Assembly: GCA_003132825.1 (NCBI GenBank)
Contig: PKYX01000114.1
Span: forward strand, 1-10,809
Direction: 5' to 3'
DNA length: 10,809 nt
From: Acidobacteriaceae bacterium
Lineage (GTDB): Bacteria > Acidobacteriota > Terriglobia > Terriglobales > Acidobacteriaceae
Every line of letters begins with the position of its first letter. The stretch's first letter is position 1. A model generated the notes under the pieces. The model had not been told where the DNA came from and did no database searches. It saw only the letters and a list, made by a program, of their open reading frames with translations. Made by a program: the position numbers and the translations under genes. Shown here piece by piece: positions 1 through 5,442 of this stretch.

Positions 1-455
1 GCTAGCGCGCGAGCCAGCGCCACGCGTTGCCTCTGGCCTCCGGAAAGCTGCGAGGGATAGCGCTGCGCCAAGCCCTCGAGCTGAATCAGCTTGAGCAATT
101 CATGCACTTTCGCGCGAATCGTTTCCTTCGGCGGTCGCAGCCTGGCGGGCCTGACTTGCAGACCGAAAGCAATGTTTTCAAAAACCGTCATGTGCCGGAA
201 CAGAGCGTAATGCTGAAAAACAAAGCCCACTCTTCTTTCCCGCGCGCTCCGGTCGGTGATGTCATCGCCATCGAAGCCAACCGTACCGGTGTCCGCGACT
301 TCCAATCCGGCAATAATTCGCAATAGAGTTGTCTTGCCCGAGCCCGAAGGGCCGAGCAAGGCGACCAGTTCGCCGGTTGGAATCTCGAGGTCGACATGGT
401 GCAACGCGGTGAAGCTGCCAAAGTCCTTGGTGATGTTTCTCAGTTCAATACTCAT
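1..455 (-). CDS. cysA: Sulfate ABC transporter ATP-binding protein CysA (N-terminal part, cut by window edge)
   Basis: This is the cytoplasmic ATPase that powers sulfate/thiosulfate import through the CysT-CysW channel. It starts with ATG at 455; 151 codons are visible before base 1. Seen directly: Walker A GPSGSGKT (residues 35-42), Q-loop glutamine in FVFQHYALF (Q81) and the ABC signature LSGGQ (137-141). Walker B, the H-loop and any C-terminal regulatory domain lie outside the window. The ATG overlaps the cysW stop in an ATGA, so translation is probably coupled to cysW. The spacing of the motifs and the segment [18 protein letters not shown] are typical of the CysA/PotA-like importer ATPases. 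The specific sulfate assignment rests mainly on the three upstream genes. The reading frame is intact as far as it can be followed. Confidence 0.93.
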   Translation of the reverse strand, partial: MSIELRNITKDFGSFTALHHVDLEIPTGELVALLGPSGSGKTTLLRIIAGLEVADTGTVGFDGDDITDRSARERRVGFVFQHYALFRHMTVFENIAFGLQVRPARLRPPKETIRAKVHELLKLIQLEGLAQRYPSQLSGGQRQRVALARAL

Positions 456-1363
456 GCAGCTCCCCGCTTCCCGCCTGCAGCTTCCTGCGGCGCGCCCGGT
501 TGTCGGGACTTCCATTCCACAAAACTCTTCAGGAAAAGGGTCAGCAGGGCGAGCAGCGTCAGCAGCGAGGCCACGGCGAAGGCGGCCGTGAAATGGTACT
601 CGTTGTAGAGAATCTCGATGTGCAGGGGCACGGTGTTCGTCAGCCCACGGATGTGGCCGGAAACCACCGATACGGCGCCGAACTCCCCCATGGCGCGTGC
701 GTTGCAAAGAATTACGCCATACAACAAACCCCATTTGGCGTTGGGCAGGGTCACGCGGAAAAGGGTTTGCCAGCCGCTCGCCCCGAGAGTCAGCGCTGCC
801 TCTTCTTCTTCATTGCCCTGGGACTGGAACAAGGGGATCATTTCGCGCGCGACAAAAGGAAAGGTCACAAATATGGTGGCCAAAACGATGCCGGGGACCG
901 CGAAGATGATCTTGAGGTTGTGCGCCGCCAGCCAGGGTCCGAGCAGACCCTGCAAGCCAAAACACAGCACGTAGATGAGCCCGGCGACGACCGGGGAGAC
1001 GGAAAAAGGCAGATCGATCAGCGTGATCAGCAAGCTCTTTCCCAGGAACTCGAACTTGCCAATCGACCAGGCCGCGGCCACGCCAAAAACAAGATTGAGG
1101 GGTACGGCGATGGCCGCAGTCAGCAATGTCAGACGGATGGCTGCCAGAGCATCCGGCTCTCGCAGGCTTGCCAGGTAGAGCGACACGCCTTTGGCAAAGG
1201 CTGCGGTGAACACTACCGCCAACGGCAGGAACAGAAATATGCCGAGAAACAACATGGCGGTACCGATCAGCAGCCCGCGGACGGCCCATGACTCGGTGGT
1301 GGCGTCCTGGGTCCGAAAGAGTGCCTTGCGCCTCGGGCGAGTGAAAGTTGCAGTGGTTGCCAT
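452..1363 (-). CDS. cysW: Sulfate ABC transporter permease CysW
   Basis: One of the two inner-membrane permease subunits that form the sulfate channel with CysT. The product is 303 residues, slightly longer than usual because of a basic N-terminal extension (1-28). Hydrophobic segments lie near 30-55, 76-99, 110-135, 150-172, 212-236 and 258-279, consistent with a six-helix importer permease. The cytoplasmic coupling loop that docks on CysA is clear: [11 protein letters not shown] followed by LFRVTLP (188-207). [13 protein letters not shown] (117-129) is a strong CysW-type motif. The ATG at 1363 is the first possible start: upstream in frame there is no other start before a stop at 1405-1403. 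It is 72 bp from cysT and overlaps cysA by 4 nt. No strong Shine-Dalgarno sequence is visible. Confidence 0.95.
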   Translation of the reverse strand: MATTATFTRPRRKALFRTQDATTESWAVRGLLIGTAMLFLGIFLFLPLAVVFTAAFAKGVSLYLASLREPDALAAIRLTLLTAAIAVPLNLVFGVAAAWSIGKFEFLGKSLLITLIDLPFSVSPVVAGLIYVLCFGLQGLLGPWLAAHNLKIIFAVPGIVLATIFVTFPFVAREMIPLFQSQGNEEEEAALTLGASGWQTLFRVTLPNAKWGLLYGVILCNARAMGEFGAVSVVSGHIRGLTNTVPLHIEILYNEYHFTAAFAVASLLTLLALLTLFLKSFVEWKSRQPGAPQEAAGGKRGAA

Positions 1364-1398
1364 AGAATTCGTTGGACTTAGCTCAAACGCTGTCTTCG

Positions 1399-1429
1399 TT
1401 CCTCATCTCATTTCCCGATTCCTCATCTC
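1399..1429. repeat. Short direct repeat in the cysT-cysW gap
   Basis: The 72-bp gap between cysT and cysW holds two exact copies of TTCCTCATCTC (1399-1409 and 1419-1429), 20 bp apart centre to centre; on the coding strand they read GAGATGAGGAA. Each copy contains a purine-rich GATGAGGA, but both lie at least 35 nt upstream of the cysW start, too far to act as its ribosome binding site. The gap is unusually long for an otherwise compact operon. A simple slippage duplication or part of a dispersed intergenic repeat are both possible; a regulatory role is not shown. Confidence 0.55.
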
Positions 1430-1435
1430 TAGCCA

Positions 1436-2329
1436 TCATTCGCGAGCCCAAGCCGGCGATGGGCTGCCAGGGAGCGCCCGAGACTCGAGCGAGGCTCTCA
1501 TTCTCCCGCGATGCCCACTCCAGACTTGTAGGAGATTGATGGTCAGCAACAGCACAAACGCGGCCACCAGCATGACCACCGCGATGGCGGTCGCGCCGGT
1601 GTAGTCATACTGCTGCAACTTGGTGATGATCAGCAGGGGTGTGATTTCGGTTCGCATCGGCATGTTGCCCGAGATGAACACCACCGAACCGTACTCACCG
1701 ACCGCGCGCGCGAACGCCATGGTTCCTCCCGTCAACGCGGCAGGCAGGATGGAGGGCCACAGCACCCGAGTCACGACTTGCCAGCGCCCGGCTCCCAGAC
1801 TGGCCGCGGCTTCTTCCATTTCCTTGTCGAGATCCTCAAGCACCGGTTGCACTGTGCGGACAACAAACGGGAGCCCGGTAAAGGTCAAAGCGATCACTAC
1901 CCCGAGCGGGGAGTACGCGCCCTTGATTCCCACCTTGTCCAGAGAGTGGCCGATCCATCCGTTGGGTGCATAGATCGTCGTCAGGGCGATGCCGGCCACT
2001 GCCGTTGGCAACGCGAATGGCAAATCCACCAGAGAATCAAGCAAACGCTTGCCGGGAAACTTGTAACGAACCAGGACCCAGGCGACATTCAAACCAAAAA
2101 CCAGGTTGATGAGGGCGGCGATGGCTGAGGCGCCAAAGCTCAAACGGTAAGAAGCCAGCGCACGTCGGGCGGTGACAATGTGCCAGAACTGGTGCCAGGT
2201 CAGCGAAAATGTTTTCACGAACACGGCGGACAACGGAATCAGCACAATCAGGCTCAGATAGAACAGCGTGAACCCGAGCGATAGGCCAAAGCCCGGTAGT
2301 ATGCTGCGGCGCTTGAACCGAATCGTCAT
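1436..2329 (-). CDS. cysT: Sulfate ABC transporter permease CysT (CysU)
   Basis: Partner permease of CysW in the inner membrane. The product is 297 residues. Hydrophobic segments near 15-40, 62-88, 100-120, 141-160, 196-219 and 246-268 fit a six-helix importer. The coupling loop for CysA is [12 protein letters not shown] followed by VVTRVLWP (172-192). [17 protein letters not shown] (101-117) and [19 protein letters not shown] (204-222) are characteristic of CysT. The ATG at 2329 begins MTIRFKRRS, a usual basic N-terminus; the upstream purine-rich AACGAGAG is a weak ribosome binding site. The last 25 or so residues (270-297) are a polar, Arg/Ser/Pro-rich tail of no recognised function. The gene lies 81 bp after sbp; that gap holds no other recognisable feature. 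No cysteine is present in the protein. Confidence 0.95.
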   Translation of the reverse strand: MTIRFKRRSILPGFGLSLGFTLFYLSLIVLIPLSAVFVKTFSLTWHQFWHIVTARRALASYRLSFGASAIAALINLVFGLNVAWVLVRYKFPGKRLLDSLVDLPFALPTAVAGIALTTIYAPNGWIGHSLDKVGIKGAYSPLGVVIALTFTGLPFVVRTVQPVLEDLDKEMEEAAASLGAGRWQVVTRVLWPSILPAALTGGTMAFARAVGEYGSVVFISGNMPMRTEITPLLIITKLQQYDYTGATAIAVVMLVAAFVLLLTINLLQVWSGHRGRMRASLESRALPGSPSPAWARE

Positions 2330-2410
2330 CTCTCGTTAGGCTCCGCCGGGGGACGACCGCCTTGGATCCGGCAGTCCGCTTGCAACCCTTTGCCTGCTGC
2401 TGCTTGCCCG

Positions 2411-3424
2411 CTACTGCGAATCGGGTTGGTAGATCTGGTCAAACACCCCTCCGTCGGCGAAGTGGGTCTTTTGCGCCTTCTGCCAATCGCCAAAGGTCTC
2501 GGCCAGGGTAAACAGCTTGACTTGCGGGAATCGGCCGGCATATTTCTTGGCCACCGCCTCCGAGCGGGGTCGATAGTAGTGCTGCGCCGCAATTTCCTGG
2601 CCTTCGGGGCTGTAGAGATATCTCAGGTAGGCCTCCGCCAGGGCTCGCGTGCCTTTCTTGTCCACGACCTTGTCCACCACGCTCACCGTGGGCTCGCAGA
2701 GAATACTGATCGAGGGCACCACCACTTCGAACTTGTCCGTGCCGAATTCCTTGGCGCCCAGCAAAACTTCATTTTCCCAGGCGATGAGCACGTCGCCGAT
2801 GCCGCGTTCCACGAACGTGGTGGTCGCACCCCGGGCGCCGGAATCGAGCACGGGCACGTTCTTGTACAGACGAGTGACGAAGTCCCGGGCCTTGCTTTCC
2901 TCCCCCCCGGACTCCTTCAGGGCGTAGCCCCAGGCGGCAAGGTAGTTCCAACGCGCGCCCCCGGAGGTCTTCGGGTTGGGGCTGATCACAGCGACCCCCG
3001 GCCGCACCAGGTCGTCCCAATCCCGAATTTGCTTCGGATTGCCCTTGCGCACCAGAAAAATGATGGTCGAAGTGTAAGGGGAACTGTTATCCGGCAACCG
3101 GGATTGCCAGTTCTCGGGCAACAGGCTCGCCCTTTCGGCGATGGCATCGATGTCATACGCGAGCGCGAGGGTCACAACATCTGCTTCCAATCCATCGATC
3201 ACCGCCCGCGCCTGGCTGCCGGATCCGCCGTGCGATTGCTGAATATTGACCGTCTGGCCGGTCTTCTGTTTCCAATACTTGGCAAAGGCGGGATTGAAAT
3301 CCTGGTAGAGTTCGCGGGTCGGGTCGTAGGAGACGTTCAGCAACGTCGCCGGGTTGGCTTGGGCTCGACTCTGGCCCGAAAGAGCCAGCAGTAAGCCCAG
3401 AACAACCAGAAGTTTCGTCTTCAT
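2411..3424 (-). CDS. sbp: Periplasmic sulfate-binding protein (Sbp/CysP family)
   Basis: High-affinity solute-binding protein that captures sulfate (or thiosulfate) in the periplasm and delivers it to CysT-CysW. The product is 337 residues, normal for the family. A Sec signal peptide is visible: KTK, a leucine-rich core (5-16) and a likely cleavage after SRA or AQA (21-23). Both classic sulfate-binding signatures are present: [13 protein letters not shown] (52-64) and NPKTSGGAR (150-158), the latter in the anion-binding region. The ATG at 3424 is preceded by AGGAAAGAG. The ribosome-binding region can pair with the upstream cysteine-rich leader ORF, suggesting attenuation control. The mature chain contains no methionine and only one cysteine, a sulfur-sparing composition known for sulfate-binding proteins. 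Sulfate versus thiosulfate preference cannot be told from the sequence. Confidence 0.96.
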   Translation of the reverse strand: MKTKLLVVLGLLLALSGQSRAQANPATLLNVSYDPTRELYQDFNPAFAKYWKQKTGQTVNIQQSHGGSGSQARAVIDGLEADVVTLALAYDIDAIAERASLLPENWQSRLPDNSSPYTSTIIFLVRKGNPKQIRDWDDLVRPGVAVISPNPKTSGGARWNYLAAWGYALKESGGEESKARDFVTRLYKNVPVLDSGARGATTTFVERGIGDVLIAWENEVLLGAKEFGTDKFEVVVPSISILCEPTVSVVDKVVDKKGTRALAEAYLRYLYSPEGQEIAAQHYYRPRSEAVAKKYAGRFPQVKLFTLAETFGDWQKAQKTHFADGGVFDQIYQPDSQ

Positions 3425-3429
3425 CGTCA

Positions 3430-3524
3430 GTTACTCTTTCCTAGATTTCTTGGGTGGCTATTTCCAGTTGAATCGGCTGAAACCCTTCAGAGGGAACGAC
3501 AACAACACAGGCAGAAAGAACAAC
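3430..3524 (-). promoter_or_regulatory. Candidate cysteine attenuator: anti-SD/SD pairing upstream of sbp
   Basis: On the minus strand GTTGTTCTTTCT (3524-3513, inside the leader ORF across codons 31-35) can pair with GGAAAGAGTAAC (3441-3430), which holds the sbp Shine-Dalgarno region. This gives 12 contiguous pairs, nine Watson-Crick and three G-U, extendable by two more G-U pairs at one end. A ribosome waiting for Cys-tRNA at any of codons 32-39 would cover the first strand and leave the sbp ribosome binding site open. A ribosome that finishes at the stop (3489-3487) would leave, and the pairing could re-form to mask the site. A small hairpin (CTGAA, loop GGGT, TTCAG; 3490-3477) covers the leader stop codon. 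The pairing is read directly; the mechanism is inferred by analogy with polycysteine leader ORFs of mycobacteria. No folding energy was computed. Confidence 0.55.
3434..3442 (-). promoter_or_regulatory. Ribosome binding site of sbp
   Basis: The coding-strand sequence AGGAAAGAG ends nine bases before the sbp ATG. It is purine-rich and fits the sbp start chosen. Most of it falls in the strand that can pair with the leader ORF, so its accessibility may be regulated. Confidence 0.7.
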
Positions 3525-3615
3525 CACCGACGCGGCAGATGGGGTCGGCGGGCGGAGGAACTGCGACCGGCCGTTTCGCCGGCACAACACTCGCCGCGTG
3601 GATTCGCCACCTCAT
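3487..3615 (-). CDS. Cysteine-rich leader peptide upstream of the sulfate operon (small uORF)
   Basis: A 42-codon ORF, ATG at 3615-3613 to TGA at 3489-3487, on the same strand as sbp and 62 nt upstream of it. The N-terminal half is basic, then Pro/Val-rich (PVAVPPPADP, 16-25). The C-terminal tail is CRVGGCSFCLCCCRSL (27-42), with six cysteines in 13 codons, three in a row at 37-39. It has no domain, signal peptide or membrane segment. There is no Shine-Dalgarno sequence before the ATG, and the predicted -10 elements lie only 8-13 bp upstream, so the mRNA would be leaderless or nearly so. Its position before a sulfate-import operon and the clustered Cys codons point to a sensor of cysteinyl-tRNA supply, not a working protein. 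Similar cysteine-rich leader ORFs are known upstream of sulfur genes in mycobacteria. A chance ORF cannot be excluded without homologues. Confidence 0.72.
   Translation of the reverse strand: MRWRIHAASVVPAKRPVAVPPPADPICRVGGCSFCLCCCRSL
3567..3582 (-). other. Short hairpin inside the leader ORF
   Basis: Read on the minus strand, CCGGC, loop GAAACG, GCCGG forms a 5-bp GC stem in codons 12-16 of the leader ORF. It has no T-tract, so it is not an intrinsic terminator. It could be part of the leader RNA fold, or be chance in GC-rich DNA. Confidence 0.35.
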
Positions 3616-3623
3616 TACAACTA

Positions 3624-3652
3624 TGTCTACTATATTACTTGGCATTGGTCAA
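3624..3652 (-). promoter_or_regulatory. Candidate promoter of the leader ORF and sulfate operon
   Basis: On the minus strand TTGACC (3652-3647) matches the -35 consensus at five of six bases. A 17-bp spacer leads to TAGACA (3629-3624), a weak -10. TATAGT (3634-3629) is a better -10 by itself but sits only 12 bp from that -35. Either choice places the transcription start within a few bases of the leader ATG at 3615. The direct repeat ACTATG/ACTATA (plus strand 3620-3634) in this AT-rich patch could be an operator for a sulfur regulator, but no known site is recognised. The region lies in the 268-bp gap after the RDD gene, which shows no terminator, so some read-through from upstream is also possible. 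Confidence 0.45.
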
Positions 3653-3692
3653 GGTCGGATACTTGGCGGATGGAGCGAGGGTTCAGTCTTTC

Positions 3693-4475
3693 CTAGCGGA
3701 ATGGTGCGCCATCACGGATCTGGCGCGCCGACGATTCCAGGAAATCGTCGTCCGATATCCCGTCCGGCTTTTCCCGTCCAGTCTTGGCCTTGATTCTCTC
3801 GGCAATCTGATGCGCCGTCTGGATGCGTACCGCGGGATCGAGGTCCGATCGCCGGTGCAGATAGGTTTCAATCAGAATGAGTTCCTCGGCCGCAACCTGG
3901 GTCATCTGGGGAGCGGTCTCTGAGTTGGACGGGGTATCCTTCGATGCCGCGCTCCACGCCGGTTGGACCTCATCGGCTCGGTTCTCGTGCACTACCACGG
4001 TGCCAGCCACGAAATCGCCCAGCCGGCGGTGTTGCTGGTTAAGCATCATGCATACCAGACCGACGCCATAGAAGCCGGGCAGCCCGTCGATTCCGCGCAT
4101 CAAGTTTCGTCCAATGGCTTCAAAGGCATCGATCGGCCGGCCCGATTCCTTGATCACTCGAATACCCACGTAGCGCTTTCCGGGAGTCTGGCCTCGCCAA
4201 ACCACCTCAAAAAATGCAAAGTACCCCCAATAGACGCAAAAGAAGAACAAGACGGCCAGGGCCGGACCAAACGACATGGAAAACCTCAGCCAGGAGGTGC
4301 CGACCGGTAGCAACAGAAACCCGAGACCCCCTAGAAGATAGAGGATGGATTGCAGTAGAGTATCGATGCCAAGGGCAAGGAACCGGCTGCCGATTCCCGC
4401 CAGGGGCAACTCCAGAGCGATTTGCTCGGGAGTGTCGATTCTCAATTGATCCACCGAGTCCACTGTGATCTCCAC
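3693..4475 (-). CDS. RDD family membrane protein with cytoplasmic C-terminal extension
   Basis: An inner-membrane protein of the RDD family, whose molecular role is unsettled (some members are Na+/H+ antiporters, others accessory proteins). With a GTG start at 4475 the product is 260 residues. The RDD features are present: RFLALGID (31-38), two membrane segments near 32-57 and 69-93, WRGQTPGKRYVGIRVI (93-108), RNLMRGID (123-130) and RRLGDFVAGTVVV (150-162). Residues 170-260 are a polar, probably helical tail (ETYLHRRSDLDPAVR), seemingly cytoplasmic. The frame is open to 4625, but that extra part is antisense to SpoIIM codons and does not look like protein. GTG at 4475 or 4463 both fit; neither has a clear ribosome binding site. 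With 4475 it overlaps the opposite SpoIIM start by 11 bp. It is usually found next to SpoIIM, DUF58 and MoxR genes. Confidence 0.85.
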   Translation of the reverse strand: MEITVDSVDQLRIDTPEQIALELPLAGIGSRFLALGIDTLLQSILYLLGGLGFLLLPVGTSWLRFSMSFGPALAVLFFFCVYWGYFAFFEVVWRGQTPGKRYVGIRVIKESGRPIDAFEAIGRNLMRGIDGLPGFYGVGLVCMMLNQQHRRLGDFVAGTVVVHENRADEVQPAWSAASKDTPSNSETAPQMTQVAAEELILIETYLHRRSDLDPAVRIQTAHQIAERIKAKTGREKPDGISDDDFLESSARQIRDGAPFR

Positions 4476-5442
4476 CCGCTGGTTGGAAAAGCGCAAGCCC
4501 CACTGGACGAAACTTGAGGAGTTGATCGAGCGCAGCACCCGTGGCGGTCTCAAATCGCTTACCCGATACGATCTGCAGGAGCTCGGCTTGCTGTACCGGC
4601 AGGCGGCAGCCGATCTGGCCACCATCCGCGAGGACCCAAGTTCGCTGCATTTTTCCCGGTACTTGAATCAGCTGCTGGCGCGCGCTCACAATACCATCTA
4701 TTCCGGGCGGAGAGCGAGTCACTGGGGATTACTTTGGTTTTTCTGGGACACCTACCCGAGCGTGTTCCGCGGCCACCTGAAACATTGCCTGCTCGCAGTC
4801 AGCATCTTTGTCGTCTCCGCCACTGTGGGCGCGGCCCTCACTTATCAAGATCCGGATTTCAAGGTCAAGATCCTCGGACCGCAAATGGTGGAGACGATCG
4901 AGCGGCACCAGATGTGGACGCACTCCATTGTCGGGATCAAACCGCTCGCCTCGAGCGCCATCATGACCAACAACCTCAGCGTTGGTTTCATGACCTTTGC
5001 TCTAGGAATCACGGCGGGCCTCGGCACCATCTACATGCTGGTTTTCAACGGATTGTTGCTAGGAGTGATTGGCACCGCTTGCCGGCTTTCCGGAATGAGC
5101 CTGGAGCTTTGGAGCTTCGTCGCGCCTCACGGGGTGCTGGAGTTGCCCGCCATCTTTATTGCCGGCGGGGCGGGCCTGCGGATGGCGCAAGGCTTGCTTT
5201 TCCCGGGATTTTTGGCGCGGCGCGAATCCCTCGCCCAGGCCGGCCGGGAGGCGGTCAAGCTGGTGCTTGGTTCGGTGCCGATGCTCGTGGTCGCCGGCGT
5301 TATCGAAGCGTTCGTCTCCCCCACCGGCCTGGCGGTCTCCCTGAAGTTTTCGATGGCGGCGGCTCTATTTGCGCTCCTGCTGGCCTACCTTTTCTGGCTT
5401 CCCGCGGCGAAGGACCCGGCTAGAGCTGGTTCCGCTGCTTGA
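4465..5442 (+). CDS. SpoIIM family (stage II sporulation protein M-like) membrane protein
   Basis: A 325-residue polytopic membrane protein of the SpoIIM superfamily. In Bacillus SpoIIM belongs to the engulfment peptidoglycan machinery; in non-sporulating bacteria the function of this MoxR-associated branch is unknown. A soluble N-terminal part (1-105, starting ISTRWLEKRKPHW) is followed by membrane segments near 108-126, 172-205, 213-245, 265-285 and 294-312. Family motifs include MTNNLSVGFMTFALGITAG (167-185), PHGVLELPAIFIAGGAGLR (221-239) and GVIEAFVSP (278-286). The start is GTG at 4465; a stop at 4447-4449 in frame excludes longer forms, and no ribosome binding site is visible. It is the only clear plus-strand gene in the window. 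It overlaps DUF58 tail-to-tail by 23 bp and probably RDD head-to-head. Confidence 0.92.
   Translation: MISTRWLEKRKPHWTKLEELIERSTRGGLKSLTRYDLQELGLLYRQAAADLATIREDPSSLHFSRYLNQLLARAHNTIYSGRRASHWGLLWFFWDTYPSVFRGHLKHCLLAVSIFVVSATVGAALTYQDPDFKVKILGPQMVETIERHQMWTHSIVGIKPLASSAIMTNNLSVGFMTFALGITAGLGTIYMLVFNGLLLGVIGTACRLSGMSLELWSFVAPHGVLELPAIFIAGGAGLRMAQGLLFPGFLARRESLAQAGREAVKLVLGSVPMLVVAGVIEAFVSPTGLAVSLKFSMAAALFALLLAYLFWLPAAKDPARAGSAA

Noticed and set aside
500..1291. Plus-strand ORF of 263 codons opposite cysW
   Set aside because: Antisense shadow of a clear permease gene; the product is a Gln/Gly/Arg-rich chain without domain features.
2390..3394. Long plus-strand ORF of 334 codons antisense to sbp
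   Set aside because: It mirrors the sbp gene, which carries a signal peptide and both family signatures; the antisense product shows no recognisable domain and is rich in His/Arg/Gly as expected of a shadow frame.
3475..3511. Second tiny frame (GTG, 16 codons) in the sbp leader
   Set aside because: It has no start context and codes a Leu/Val/Ser run with no link to sulfur; the ATG leader ORF in the other frame explains the region better.
3425..3692. Known SAM- or SAH-type riboswitch upstream of the sulfate operon
   Set aside because: I could not find the conserved core motifs of these riboswitch classes; the Cys-codon leader offers a better-supported control element.
3539..3793. Plus-strand ORF across the sbp upstream gap
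   Set aside because: No ribosome binding site and no recognisable protein features; it runs antisense into the RDD gene, while the minus strand there has the Cys-rich leader with a promoter in place.
4476..4625. N-terminal extension of the RDD frame to an ATG at 4625
   Set aside because: The extra 50 residues are antisense to well-conserved SpoIIM codons and look like random Arg/Ser-rich sequence.
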